From JANOZM01 sp031429355 (lineage in GTDB: Bacteria; Pseudomonadota; Gammaproteobacteria; Burkholderiales; Burkholderiaceae_E): a DNA stretch of 64,000 bases. The position numbers and the translations under genes are program-made. Shown here piece by piece: positions 8,903-17,726 of this stretch; within the stretch, counting starts at the first letter, position 1; each line of letters starts with the position of its first letter. The notes under the pieces were generated by a model. It was given only the letters and a program-made list of their open reading frames with translations. It did no database searches and was not told the DNA's origin. Location: positions 62,001 to 126,000 of the forward strand of contig JANOZM010000004.1 of assembly GCA_031429355.1 (NCBI GenBank), written 5' to 3'.

Positions 8903-10603
8903 TTAAGCCGCCTTGACGGCCGCCTTTTCGATGGAGCGGTTGATATACCACTGCTGCGCAATCGAGAAGATATTATTAGCCAACCAATACAACACCAAAC
9001 CCGCCGGAAAGAAAAAGAACATCACCGAGAACATTAGCGGCATGATGGTCATCATCTTCGCCTGCAACGGATCCGGCGGTGGTGGGCTCATCTTAATCTG
9101 AATATAAGAAGTTGCAGCCAACACAACGGGCAAGATATAGAACGGATCAGGGGCAGCTAGATCACGAATCCAACCAATCCACGGCGCGTCGCGTACCTCG
9201 ACCGAAGATAGTAATACGGTGTACAAAGACATGAACACCGGAATTTGTAATAGGACCGGTAGACAAGAACCCATCGGGTTAATTTTTTCAGTCTTATACA
9301 TTTCCATCATCGCTTGATTTAACTTCACGCGATCACTACCAAACTTTTCTTGCAAGACTTTCATTTTTGGCGCCACGGTCTTCATGCGGGCCATCGATTT
9401 GTAAGCAAAATTTTGCAGCGGGAAAAAGGCAAGTTTTACAACAGCGGTTAGCAAAATAATCGCCCAACCCCAGTTCTTCACAAGGTCGTAGCACTTACCA
9501 AGCAACCAATACAAAGGTTGAGCAATTAGAGTCCAAATACCATAGTCAACGGAGTACTCGAGACCCGGAGCAATCTCTTTAAGAATTCGTTGATCTTGCG
9601 GGCCGATAAACAAACGTGACTCGGTTTTAACTGAAGCCCCTGCAGCTAACGGCGCCATCGGCTGGGTTGCACTAATAGCATACTGGTTTGTCGTAACTTT
9701 ACGTACCGAGTAATCGCGCGAAACTTTATCCGCAGGAATCCAGGCGGTAACAAAGTAATGCTGGATTACACCTAACCAACCGTCACTGGATTGTTTTTCA
9801 TAGGTCGTTTTATTTTTTTCAATCTCGGCAAAATCAATTTTTTGAAACTTTGATTTTTCTGTGTAAACCACCATACCGGTAAAAAACGTCGGCATAAATT
9901 GCGAATCTACCGGGGGTGAGCCACCATCGCGGGTTAGTTGCAAATACAGTTGCGGCGTCAAGCTATCTTGAGAAATATTAGTAACATCATGCGAAACCAC
10001 AACCTCGTAACTGCTTTTGTTTAGGGTGATTGTCTTAACTACTTTTAAACCGGCGTTTTCAGCCGCTAACTTAATTTGAACTTGCTCACCACCGGCTAAA
10101 TCACGAACACCTTCAAGGACTGTAAACGGGGTCGATTGGTTAATAAAGGTTTGATTTGCGGCACCAATTAGGCCCGTCTCTGCAATAAACAAATTACCCG
10201 GTTTGCTTTCTAACAAAGTAATATTTTGTTTCTTGTCACTGGTATTTTTGTGAGTAAGCAATTCGGCTTTACGAATAACACCACCAACAGAATCAACGTC
10301 TAACGCCAAAACATCGCTTTGAATTCGGGTTAACTTGCCAACGGCCGCCGGCACTACACCAGCAGCAATTGGCGCATTACCGGGTACAGCAGCAGCAGTC
10401 GGCGTAGTACCGGCTGGTGGTGGGGTCGCCGCTGATGGGGTCGCCGCATTTTTACCAGTTTGATCCGGCGCAACAACCGGTGCGGATGTTCCTGTCATCC
10501 CTCCCAACAGCGAAGGCTGACCGGTATGACGCTGCCAACCATCCCAAAGGAACAGAAGGGACATTGAAAAGATAACCCAAAGGATAGTGCGTTGCGTTTG
10601 CAT
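8903..10603 (-). CDS. yidC: Membrane protein insertase YidC
   Basis: YidC inserts and folds inner-membrane proteins, alone or with SecYEG. The 566-residue length fits the Gram-negative form: an N-terminal anchor helix (ILWVIFSMSLLFLWDGW), a Pro/Ala/Thr-rich linker (about residues 35-90), the large periplasmic P1 domain (about 90-345), then the conserved C-terminal five-helix core (about 360-555) with LLTAVVKLAFFPL, the cytoplasmic hairpin KMKVLQEKFG, and NPMGSCLPVLLQIPVFMSLY. The C-terminus is basic (NRSIEKAAVKAA). The ATG at 10603 is 9 bases from the yidD stop. It lies in one leftward operon with rpmH, rnpA and yidD. Confidence 0.97.
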   Translation of the reverse strand: MQTQRTILWVIFSMSLLFLWDGWQRHTGQPSLLGGMTGTSAPVVAPDQTGKNAATPSAATPPPAGTTPTAAAVPGNAPIAAGVVPAAVGKLTRIQSDVLALDVDSVGGVIRKAELLTHKNTSDKKQNITLLESKPGNLFIAETGLIGAANQTFINQSTPFTVLEGVRDLAGGEQVQIKLAAENAGLKVVKTITLNKSSYEVVVSHDVTNISQDSLTPQLYLQLTRDGGSPPVDSQFMPTFFTGMVVYTEKSKFQKIDFAEIEKNKTTYEKQSSDGWLGVIQHYFVTAWIPADKVSRDYSVRKVTTNQYAISATQPMAPLAAGASVKTESRLFIGPQDQRILKEIAPGLEYSVDYGIWTLIAQPLYWLLGKCYDLVKNWGWAIILLTAVVKLAFFPLQNFAYKSMARMKTVAPKMKVLQEKFGSDRVKLNQAMMEMYKTEKINPMGSCLPVLLQIPVFMSLYTVLLSSVEVRDAPWIGWIRDLAAPDPFYILPVVLAATSYIQIKMSPPPPDPLQAKMMTIMPLMFSVMFFFFPAGLVLYWLANNIFSIAQQWYINRSIEKAAVKAA

Positions 10604-10612
10604 AGTAATAAC

Positions 10613-10927
10613 TTATTCGTAGCGCGGCCAGGCACGGCCGCAACACTTGATATGGAATCGGTCAGGCACAGAATCAAGCCCGCCCAGTGAAAATGGATTG
10701 CAGCGAAGAATACGCCATCCGGCTAGAACAGCCCCTTTAAAGGCCCCGTGTCCTTTAAGCGCTTCAAGCGCATATTGCGAGCAGCTCGGATAATAGCGAC
10801 AGCGCGGTGGAATCATCACACCAAAGGTGTAACGGTAAAAAATGACTAAACCACTAAGCAGCTGACGCGGTAGGCTTACCAATTTTGCCTGTAGACCTCT
10901 AATTGCTGCTCGGTCGAAACTAAACAT
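10613..10927 (-). CDS. yidD: Membrane protein insertion efficiency factor YidD
   Basis: A small membrane-associated protein that helps YidC-dependent insertion. The family signature is clear: FYRYTFGVMIPPRCRYYPSCS followed by YALEALKGHGAFKG and RCNPFSLGGLDSVP, with the conserved cysteines. I prefer the ATG at 10927 (104 residues), which overlaps the end of rnpA by 8 bases; an in-frame TTG at 10942 is the alternative. The overlap implies translational coupling to rnpA, as in many bacteria. The extra C-terminal tail after VPDRFHIKCCG is not a family hallmark. Confidence 0.93.
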   Translation of the reverse strand: MFSFDRAAIRGLQAKLVSLPRQLLSGLVIFYRYTFGVMIPPRCRYYPSCSQYALEALKGHGAFKGAVLAGWRILRCNPFSLGGLDSVPDRFHIKCCGRAWPRYE

Positions 10928-11363
10928 TGGATCGATTCCCAAGATAGCGCGCTAATTGAACAAATAAGGCATCGCAATCGGCTCGCATAATTGCTTTAGC
11001 TGATCTTGCGCTAGTAACGTCTAAGCCCTTTTTGCTGTCAGCCGTTTGACCAACTAAGGTTTGCCCGTCTGGATCAACCTGCAATGGGCGAAGCGAAAGG
11101 CGAAGTAAAAGGCTTTTTGAGCCAAGCTGTCGGGAGAAATCGTTTAATTGAAACACCCGCCACGACTCACGCGCGACGCGCTTGGCTTGATTACGCCGAA
11201 CTGCCTGCTTCAAAACTCGTTTGGGTACAGACAGTTTGAGCTCGATTGCTTTTTTCACACCAATCTTTGACGCTTGGGGTTGCAAAACAGCTTCGCTTGG
11301 TAGAGGGGATATCGACAACGACCAGCAGCCGCGCGAAAAACGCAACGGGCGCTGAGTTGTCAT
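10920..11363 (-). CDS. rnpA: Ribonuclease P protein component
   Basis: RnpA is the protein cofactor of RNase P, which removes the 5' leader of precursor tRNAs. The RNR signature is present: VPKRVLKQAVRRNQAKRVARESWR, in the order expected for the central RNA-binding helix. The N-terminus is short: the usual first helix before the SRG strand is missing, and a TAA stop lies four codons upstream of the ATG at 11363, so it cannot be extended. A loop of about 25 residues (VDPDGQTLVGQTADSKKGLD) sits before the last helices. It lies between rpmH and yidD, which secures the call despite weak overall similarity. Confidence 0.9.
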   Translation of the reverse strand: MTTQRPLRFSRGCWSLSISPLPSEAVLQPQASKIGVKKAIELKLSVPKRVLKQAVRRNQAKRVARESWRVFQLNDFSRQLGSKSLLLRLSLRPLQVDPDGQTLVGQTADSKKGLDVTSARSAKAIMRADCDALFVQLARYLGNRSNV

Positions 11364-11400
11364 CGATTTAGTTTAAGTAAGCAGTTAAAAACTGCAAAAC

Positions 11401-11535
11401 TTAAACGGTAAGGCTCTTACGGCCTTTGGCACGGCGAGAATTAATGACTGCGCGGCCGCCACGGGTTTTCATGCGAACACGAAAGCCATGGGTGCGTTTG
11501 CGACGAGTCACTGAAGGTTGATAGGTACGCTTCAT
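11401..11535 (-). CDS. rpmH: 50S ribosomal protein L34
   Basis: Reading the minus strand from 11535 gives a 44-residue, highly basic protein: MKRTYQPSVTRRKRTHGFRV, then RMKTRGGRAVINSRRAKGRK, ending SLTV. This is a full-length canonical L34, a structural protein of the large ribosomal subunit. It is the first gene of the leftward operon and lies back to back with dnaA, the usual arrangement at bacterial origins. Confidence 0.98.
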   Translation of the reverse strand: MKRTYQPSVTRRKRTHGFRVRMKTRGGRAVINSRRAKGRKSLTV

Positions 11536-11659
11536 GATGGTCTTTGGTGATTAGGTTAATAATTGAGAAAAGCCTTCTATGATAAGACGAACACCCCTGT
11601 TTATGCATCTCTTATTAACTTCATGCGTCGAAATACGCAGGGCGCGGCTAATTCTAGCC

Positions 11660-11668
11660 TGTGGATAA
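11660..11668 (-). promoter_or_regulatory. DnaA box in the rpmH-dnaA intergenic region
   Basis: TGTGGATAA at 11660-11668 is a perfect match, on the minus strand, to the DnaA box TTATCCACA. It is the only perfect box I see in the 217-base rpmH-dnaA gap, about 85 bases before the dnaA start. That position suits autoregulation of dnaA, or a minor part of the origin. Confidence 0.75.
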
Positions 11669-11752
11669 CTCGTGAAAATTCAGCTAAAATAGAGGGTTAC
11701 AGAAGCCCACAACTATTTTAAGCCCAAGCAAAGAAAGCACCGAAAAAACGCG

Positions 11753-13291
11753 ATGATTGAAGCTTGGCAACAGTGTTTAACCAGATTAGAGCAAGATTTA
11801 CCGGCTCAAATCTTTAGTACATGGGTTAAACCTCTGACTTTTCTCTCTTGGACTGAAAGTGAGCTAACGCTACGCCTAGTGGCGCCCAATCGCACCAAAC
11901 TTGACTGGGTAAAAAATCAGTTCGCCTCGCGTATCGAAACACTAGTTATAGAGTTTTTTCATCCAGATGCAAAAGTGCTGTTTGAATTAGGGGCCCCAAC
12001 GGCCCGCTCACAAGCCGAGATACAGACAAACTTACCTGATGGCCTTGCCTCAAACTCCCAAGCAAGCACTACGTCCGTTACAACTGGCTTAAATAGTAAC
12101 GATGAGTCAAATCAAAACACCCCCATTAATACAGTTTCAAATACAGCTTCAAGTTTTGATCAAGCCGAACAAAATAGTTCAGTTTCGTCCAACTTAAACA
12201 GCACACATTCAAAAGACTTTTCCGGTGGTAGCCAAAACCAATCGGTTAATAATTCGCGTCGGCACATCGAGCGAGCAAAACTTAATCCCGATTTAACCTT
12301 CGATAGTTTCGTAACCGGCAAAGCCAACCAAATGGCACGCGCCGCAGCCGAACAAGTTGCACAACGCCCTGGCACTAGTTACAACCCGTTGTTCTTTTAC
12401 GGTGGAGTTGGTCTAGGAAAAACGCATCTTATACACGCAGTTGGTGCTTTTTTACTTGAGAAAAACCCAAACGCTAAAGTTCGCTATATCCACGCCGAAC
12501 AATATGTAAGCGATGTTGTAAAAGCATATCAACGCAAAGCGTTTGACGAATTTAAAAACTACTACCACTCGTTAGATTTATTATTAATCGATGATATTCA
12601 GTTTTTCTCCGGAAAATCACGCACGCAAGAAGAGTTCTTTTATGCATTCGAAGCCTTGGCTAACGCGCGTAAACAATTAATCATTACTAGCGATACCTAT
12701 CCAAAGGACATGGCTGGATTCGAGGAGCGTTTGTTATCACGGTTCGGCTCAGGTTTAACCGTTGCCATAGAACCTCCTGAGTTAGAAATGCGCGTCGCTA
12801 TTCTTTTAAAAAAGGCCGAGCAAATCCAACTAAATATGCCCAGTGATGTCGCTTTTTTTATCGCTAAGCAACTACGCTCCAACGTCCGTGAGCTTGAGGG
12901 AGCGTTAAAGAAAGTAGCTGCTTTTTCTACGTTTCATAATCAAGCGATTACACTCGATTTAGTAAAAGACGCGTTAAAAGAGATTTTATCGGTTTCACGC
13001 GTCGCGGTCAGTATTGAGGCAATTCAAAAGACGGTTGCCGACTACTACAAAATCAAAGTAGCTGACATGTATTCCAAGCGTCGTCCAGCGGCTATTGCAC
13101 TACCCCGACAAATTGCGATGTTTTTAGCCAAAGAACTAACACAAAAGAGTTTGCCCGAAATTGGGGAGCTATTTGGTGGGCGTGATCACACCACGGTGCT
13201 ACATGCTGTTAGAAAAATTACCGATCTACGCACCCGTGATACGCAAATTAATCACGACCTGCATGTTCTAGAACAAGCGTTGAGAGGATAG
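11753..13291 (+). CDS. dnaA: Chromosomal replication initiator protein DnaA
   Basis: DnaA is an AAA+ ATPase that binds DnaA boxes and opens the origin. Domain I (residues 1-85, WQQCLTRLEQDLPAQIFSTW) is followed by a long Ser/Asn/Thr-rich domain II (about 90-170), then the AAA+ core with Walker A GGVGLGKTHLIHA, Walker B LLLIDDIQFFSGK and sensor motifs. Domain IV is the Trp-repressor-like DNA-binding helix set with the signature GRDHTTVLHAVRKI. The length of 512 fits; the extra length is in linker domain II. The upstream ribosome binding site is weak. A DnaA box upstream and three downstream suggest autoregulation. Confidence 0.98.
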   Translation: MIEAWQQCLTRLEQDLPAQIFSTWVKPLTFLSWTESELTLRLVAPNRTKLDWVKNQFASRIETLVIEFFHPDAKVLFELGAPTARSQAEIQTNLPDGLASNSQASTTSVTTGLNSNDESNQNTPINTVSNTASSFDQAEQNSSVSSNLNSTHSKDFSGGSQNQSVNNSRRHIERAKLNPDLTFDSFVTGKANQMARAAAEQVAQRPGTSYNPLFFYGGVGLGKTHLIHAVGAFLLEKNPNAKVRYIHAEQYVSDVVKAYQRKAFDEFKNYYHSLDLLLIDDIQFFSGKSRTQEEFFYAFEALANARKQLIITSDTYPKDMAGFEERLLSRFGSGLTVAIEPPELEMRVAILLKKAEQIQLNMPSDVAFFIAKQLRSNVRELEGALKKVAAFSTFHNQAITLDLVKDALKEILSVSRVAVSIEAIQKTVADYYKIKVADMYSKRRPAAIALPRQIAMFLAKELTQKSLPEIGELFGGRDHTTVLHAVRKITDLRTRDTQINHDLHVLEQALRG

Positions 13292-13586
13292 ACAATGAAA
13301 CCTATCGTACTCGTGCGAACAACATTTAAACAAATTAGTTGCGCCAAAACCGCACGTTTTCTACCAGCAAATCGTGTGGAAAACTGTAAACAACAAAGCG
13401 ACTTATGCACAACGAAGTGCTCAATTTTAGTTAATAAAAAAAGCTTTAAAATTTTAGGTACAAACGCTCAACAGCTTATCCACAGGGTTATTAGAAGCAA
13501 ATATCCCGTATTTGCTGGACAAGCCAACGTTAACAACAATTTTAGCCAGCCTTAGTTATTACGATTAGTTTTAAAGAAAGATTAAT
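13292..13586. other. Probable origin of replication segment (dnaA-dnaN intergenic, three DnaA boxes)
   Basis: This 295-base gap carries three sites that fit TTWTNCACA: TGTGGAAAA at 13375-13383 (minus strand), TTATGCACA at 13403-13411 (plus) and TTATCCACA at 13476-13484 (plus). The surrounding DNA is AT-rich, notably 13430-13460 and 13550-13585. That is the best concentration of DnaA boxes near the gene cluster and is my choice for oriC, possibly as a bipartite origin with the single box upstream of dnaA. An 86-codon open frame over this region (13295-13555) looks spurious. Strand-bias (GC skew) analysis across the full chromosome would settle it. Confidence 0.6.
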
Positions 13587-14702
13587 ATGCAAACAACACA
13601 ACTCATGAAGGCAAACCGCGAGGCAATCTTAAAACCCTTGTCGGTTGTTTCTGGTATTGTGGAACGACGCCATACATTGCCAATTCTCGCCAATGTCCTG
13701 ATTCGTAAAACAGATGAAGTAGTTTCGTTTATCGGCACCGATATCGAAATTCAAATTCAAACGCAAGCCTCGTTAGGCGGTGCGCGCGAGGATATGGCAA
13801 CAACGGTCTCAGCACGTAAGTTGCTTGAGATTTTAAAGTCGTTACCCGAAAACGTTGAAACATCATTAACACTGTCGAATAAAAGATTAACCGTTCAATG
13901 CGGCAAAAGTCGTTTCGCATTACAAACTTTATCGGCAGAAGACTTTCCTGCTTTTAATGTTTCAACACAATTCGCTGCCAGTTTTAGCTTGCCGCAAAAG
14001 ACGCTAAAGCACTTGTTTCATATGGTGCATTTTTCAATGGCACAACAAGATATCCGTTACTTTTTAAACGGCCTTCTATTTGTAGTTGAAGGCAAAGATG
14101 TTCGCGCTGTGGCAACTGATGGTCACCGACTAGCCTATTGCGCAGCGGTGAGTGAAACCGAAAATCCAAAGCAAGAAGTGATTATTCCTCGCAAGACGGT
14201 TCTTGAACTACAACGTTTGCTCAATGATAGCGATGAAGCCGTAAAAATTGATATTGCCGCGAATCAAATTCGGTTTAGCTTTAACGATATCGAGTTAGTT
14301 TCTAAACTAGTCGAAGGTAAGTTCCCAGACTATCGGCGGGTTATTCCGGTCGATAATCAAAAGAAAATTTTACTTGGCCGTGACGAGTTACAACGTACAT
14401 TAAATCGTGTCGCTATTTTAACCAGCGAAAAGCTTAAAGGCGTGCGTTTGAATTTAAGCGATGAAGGCCTAAAGCTTCAAGCTTCAAATACCGAGCAAGA
14501 AGAAGCTGTTGAAGAGATGGATGTCGATTATGTAGGCGATAAGTTAGAAGTTAGTTTTAACGTTACTTACCTACAAGACGTATTGGCAAACTTAAAACAA
14601 GACACCGTCGGTTTAGAGTTTAAAGATAGCAATTCAAGTGCCCTGCTAACCCTACCTGGTGACGATTCGTTTAAGTACGTTGTGATGCCGCTTCGTATTT
14701 AG
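13587..14702 (+). CDS. dnaN: DNA polymerase III sliding clamp, beta subunit
   Basis: DnaN forms the dimeric ring that tethers DNA polymerase III to DNA. The 371-residue product has the family start (MQTTQLMKANREAILKPLSV, with RRHTLPILANVLI following), the conserved ATDGHRLAY segment, GKFPDYRRVIP, and the C-terminal VMPLRI that forms part of the protein-binding pocket. The start at 13587 has a purine-rich AAAGA at a suitable distance. It lies between the proposed oriC and gyrB, with no recF following. Confidence 0.98.
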   Translation: MQTTQLMKANREAILKPLSVVSGIVERRHTLPILANVLIRKTDEVVSFIGTDIEIQIQTQASLGGAREDMATTVSARKLLEILKSLPENVETSLTLSNKRLTVQCGKSRFALQTLSAEDFPAFNVSTQFAASFSLPQKTLKHLFHMVHFSMAQQDIRYFLNGLLFVVEGKDVRAVATDGHRLAYCAAVSETENPKQEVIIPRKTVLELQRLLNDSDEAVKIDIAANQIRFSFNDIELVSKLVEGKFPDYRRVIPVDNQKKILLGRDELQRTLNRVAILTSEKLKGVRLNLSDEGLKLQASNTEQEEAVEEMDVDYVGDKLEVSFNVTYLQDVLANLKQDTVGLEFKDSNSSALLTLPGDDSFKYVVMPLRI

Positions 14703-14719
14703 CGCGTTTTATTAATTAC

Positions 14720-14739
14720 TTTAATAAACGTTTATTAAA
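14720..14739. repeat. 20-bp perfect AT-rich palindrome between dnaN and gyrB
   Basis: TTTAATAAACGTTTATTAAA at 14720-14739 equals its own reverse complement. It lies 18 bases after the dnaN stop and 60 bases before the gyrB start. It could be a dimeric regulator's operator in the gyrB promoter region or a weak dnaN terminator; a short T-run (CGTTTTT) follows at about 14741. Confidence 0.6.
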
Positions 14740-14798
14740 TCGTTTTTCGACTTTAGCTTTAGCCCGTAGTTACACCGTAGCCTTATTTGTGAGTTTGT

Positions 14799-17342
14799 AT
14801 GACTGACGCAATCCCTTTGAATCCCGAAAACAAACCTGATGTGAACCAAGAAATGGTTCCAGAGAAAAAAGTAGAAGTAGAGCCAGAATATGACTCTTCT
14901 TCAATTCAAATTCTAGAAGGACTCGAAGCCGTTCGCAAACGTCCTGGTATGTACATTGGCGATACGTCCGACGGAACAGGTCTACATCACTTAGTGTTTG
15001 AAGTGGTTGATAACTCAATTGATGAATCTTTGGCTGGTCATTGCAACGAAATTGTTGTCACTATTCACACCGATAATTCAATTTCGGTGACTGATAATGG
15101 TCGAGGAATTCCTACTGGCGTAAAAATGGATGATAAGCACGAACCTAAACGGTCTGCTGCTGAAATCGCTTTAACTGAATTACATGCTGGCGGAAAGTTT
15201 AATCAAAACAGTTATAAAGTTTCTGGTGGCCTGCATGGTGTAGGTGTGTCCTGCGTCAATGGTTTGTCGGTATGGTTGCGAATGACCGTTAAACGCGATG
15301 GAAAAATTCATTACATGGAATTCGAGCGTGGTGTTCCGCAAAATCGTTTGCTAGAAACACGTGATGGTTTTGAAGTATCACCGATGAAGGTCATTGGCAC
15401 TACAGATAAACGTGGTACCGAAATTCATTTCTTGCCAGACACACAAATTTTTACCAACATTGATTTTCATTACGAAGTGCTTAGCAAGCGTTTGCGCGAA
15501 CTAAGCTTTTTAAATAATGGCGTCAAAATTAAATTGGTTGATCAGCGCAACAATCGCGAAGAAGACTTTGCATTTGCTGGCGGTGTGCGAGGGTTTGTTG
15601 AGTACATTAACAAAAACAAGACAATGATTCACCCAACGATATTTCACTGCCAAGGCGAAAAGGACGGCATTGTTGTCGAAGCTGCTTTGCAATGGAATGA
15701 TTCGTATAACGAACAAGTATTGTGCTTTACCAATAATATCCCGCAGCGCGATGGTGGTACTCATTTAACTGGTTTGCGGGCGGCAATGACTCGCGTTATT
15801 AACAAGTTTATCGAAACCAACGAGCTCGCAAAAAAAGCCAAAGTTGAAACCGGCGGCGATGATATGCGCGAAGGGCTAACTTGTGTGTTGTCCGTCAAAG
15901 TTCCCGAGCCTAAATTTAGTAGTCAAACAAAAGATAAATTAGTTTCTAGTGAAGTGCGTGCACCGGTAGAAGAATTTGTTGCTAAAGCGCTTGACGAGTA
16001 TTTGCTTGAGCGTCCTAACGATGCAAAAATTATTTGCAACAAAGTAGTAGAAGCGGCGCGTGCTCGTGATGCAGCGCGTAAGGCGCGCGACATGACACGC
16101 CGAAAGGGCGTACTAGATTCAATTGGACTTAGCGCAAAACTGGCCGATTGCCAAGAGCGTGATCCTGCTAAATCAGAATTGTTTATCGTCGAGGGCGATT
16201 CTGCGGGCGGCTCCGCCAAACAAGGTCGTGATCGTAAGTTTCAAGCGATCTTGCCCCTAAAAGGAAAAATTTTAAACGTCGAAAAAGCGCGGTTTGATAA
16301 ATTGCTTTCGTCCCAAGAAATTGCAACACTAATTAGTGTTTTGGGTACTAACATAGGCCCAGCTGACTACAATTTAGAAAAATTACGCTATCACCGCATT
16401 ATCATCATGACCGATGCGGACGTTGACGGCTCACACATTCGTACATTGTTACTAACGTTCTTTTTCCGCCAAATGCCTAACTTGATTGAAAACGGTCATG
16501 TGTATATTGCGCAACCACCGTTGTACAAAGTAAAACAAGGCAAAGACGAGCGTTACATAAAAGATGATAACGAGCTTAACCAATACTTATTACGCTTAGC
16601 CCTCGAGAACGCATCGTTGCAACCTAGTGCAACAGCAATGCCAATTACTGGTGAAGCCTTAGGTGAATTAACTCGTAAGTATTTGGTGGCTGAAGCTGTG
16701 GTGCGCCGCTTAACGCGCATTATTGATTCGGGTGCACTGCAAGCTATCTTAGACGGCCTAGCTTTAGATTTAACTAATGAAGCCACAGCAACAGAAAGTG
16801 CTGCCAAGTTGCAAGTCGCGATGGGCAAAAATTTACCGCCGGCCGAAATTGCGCCAACAGTAATGGCGCGTTACAACGAAAAATCGGAAGAATGGATGTT
16901 GCGTATCGAGCGCATCGTGCATGGCAATGTTCGACCGTCTATTATCAATGCCGATTTCGTACAAAGCGTCGATTATCAAACTTTGCAAGAGTGCGCATTA
17001 ACGGTTGGTGGACTAATTAGCGAAGGTGCCATCGTGCGTCGCGGCGAAGGTGAAAAACAACGTAGCAGCCCAGTACACGATTTTAAAGGGGTAATGGGCT
17101 GGTTGATTGCCGATGCCGAGCGCAATGTTAGCCGTCAGCGTTACAAAGGTTTGGGCGAGATGAATCCATCGCAATTATGGGAAACCACAATGGACGCAAG
17201 TCAGCGTCGATTACTCAAAGTGCAAATTGAAGACGGTATTGCAGCGGACAACATTTTCATCACCCTAATGGGCGATGAAGTTGAGCCACGCCGTCAGTTT
17301 ATTGAGCAAAATGCCTTGATTGCTAGAAACATCGATTTTTAA
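14799..17342 (+). CDS. gyrB: DNA gyrase subunit B
   Basis: GyrB is the ATPase subunit that drives negative supercoiling with GyrA. An acidic N-terminal extension of about 30 residues precedes the GHKL ATPase domain (LEAVRKRPGMYIGDT, VDNSIDESLAGH, DNGRGIP, GLHGVGVSCVN). The TOPRIM domain shows EGDSAGGSAKQGRD, PLKGKILNVEKA and DADVDGSHIRTLLLTFF. The GyrB-specific insert and the C-terminal RYKGLGEMNPSQLWETTMD follow. Length 847 is slightly longer than E. coli's 804, explained by the N-terminal tail and insert. Ends at a patch of unusual regulatory DNA. Confidence 0.98.
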   Translation: MTDAIPLNPENKPDVNQEMVPEKKVEVEPEYDSSSIQILEGLEAVRKRPGMYIGDTSDGTGLHHLVFEVVDNSIDESLAGHCNEIVVTIHTDNSISVTDNGRGIPTGVKMDDKHEPKRSAAEIALTELHAGGKFNQNSYKVSGGLHGVGVSCVNGLSVWLRMTVKRDGKIHYMEFERGVPQNRLLETRDGFEVSPMKVIGTTDKRGTEIHFLPDTQIFTNIDFHYEVLSKRLRELSFLNNGVKIKLVDQRNNREEDFAFAGGVRGFVEYINKNKTMIHPTIFHCQGEKDGIVVEAALQWNDSYNEQVLCFTNNIPQRDGGTHLTGLRAAMTRVINKFIETNELAKKAKVETGGDDMREGLTCVLSVKVPEPKFSSQTKDKLVSSEVRAPVEEFVAKALDEYLLERPNDAKIICNKVVEAARARDAARKARDMTRRKGVLDSIGLSAKLADCQERDPAKSELFIVEGDSAGGSAKQGRDRKFQAILPLKGKILNVEKARFDKLLSSQEIATLISVLGTNIGPADYNLEKLRYHRIIIMTDADVDGSHIRTLLLTFFFRQMPNLIENGHVYIAQPPLYKVKQGKDERYIKDDNELNQYLLRLALENASLQPSATAMPITGEALGELTRKYLVAEAVVRRLTRIIDSGALQAILDGLALDLTNEATATESAAKLQVAMGKNLPPAEIAPTVMARYNEKSEEWMLRIERIVHGNVRPSIINADFVQSVDYQTLQECALTVGGLISEGAIVRRGEGEKQRSSPVHDFKGVMGWLIADAERNVSRQRYKGLGEMNPSQLWETTMDASQRRLLKVQIEDGIAADNIFITLMGDEVEPRRQFIEQNALIARNIDF

Positions 17343-17368
17343 AGAATCCCCTACCCGCGGCATGGTGC

Positions 17369-17383
17369 GTATGACTGCAAAAT
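17369..17383 (+). promoter_or_regulatory. Left copy of a 15-bp perfect inverted repeat, candidate operator of the RHH gene
   Basis: GTATGACTGCAAAAT at 17369-17383 is exactly repeated in inverted orientation at 17732-17746, on the other side of the ribbon-helix-helix gene. A weak -35-like ATGACT (17371-17376) overlaps it, and TACACT (17394-17399) lies 17 bases further on, so it could cover the gene's own promoter. Operator function is inferred from position. Confidence 0.6.
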
Positions 17384-17438
17384 CGTACACGGTTACACTA
17401 GCAGGCAAGCACTGCTAGACCGAAACACGAGGTAAATA

Positions 17439-17726
17439 ATGGGACGCAAACGAATACATCCAGAAGGTACGACGGCCACGGATCGGGCCGAATTGTCTTT
17501 AAAAGAACTCGTAAAAGAGGGTGGTGCTCGGCGTACATTTCGTTTAAGTAAAAAGGCAAATGCGGCCTTAAAAACGCTTGCGAGAAGCCTGCAGTCTGAC
17601 TCGGATACCGCAGCACTGGAGTACGCATTGCTTCTAGCAGCTGCCCAACTGCGTGGCCAGCCGCAAATAAAACCACCGCTCAAATTATTTGTTGCAAGTA
17701 ACCAAAAACACCAAAAAAGTGCTTGA
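17439..17726 (+). CDS. Small ribbon-helix-helix DNA-binding protein
   Basis: A 95-residue basic protein beginning MGRKRIHPEGTTATDRAELS. Residues about 46-85 have the ribbon-helix-helix pattern: a short strand RRTFRLS, helix A KKANAALKTLARSLQ, a turn, and helix B DTAALEYALLLAAAQL. Such proteins bind DNA as dimers and usually repress their own promoters. A purine-rich GAGGTAAATA precedes the ATG. The gene is bracketed by a perfect 15-bp inverted repeat whose right copy lies in a strong-looking promoter, so it probably controls itself and the unit downstream. There is no toxin gene beside it, which argues against a simple toxin-antitoxin pair. The DNA target is inferred. Confidence 0.7.
   Translation: MGRKRIHPEGTTATDRAELSLKELVKEGGARRTFRLSKKANAALKTLARSLQSDSDTAALEYALLLAAAQLRGQPQIKPPLKLFVASNQKHQKSA

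Noticed and set aside
13295..13555. 86-codon open frame between dnaA and dnaN
   Set aside because: It covers the DnaA boxes, has no recognisable domain or ribosome site and ends just before dnaN; it is best read as origin DNA.
14797..14805. GTATGACTG at the gyrB start, matching the first nine bases of the RHH inverted repeat
   Set aside because: Only nine bases match and the rest diverges; one such match in a window of this size is expected by chance.
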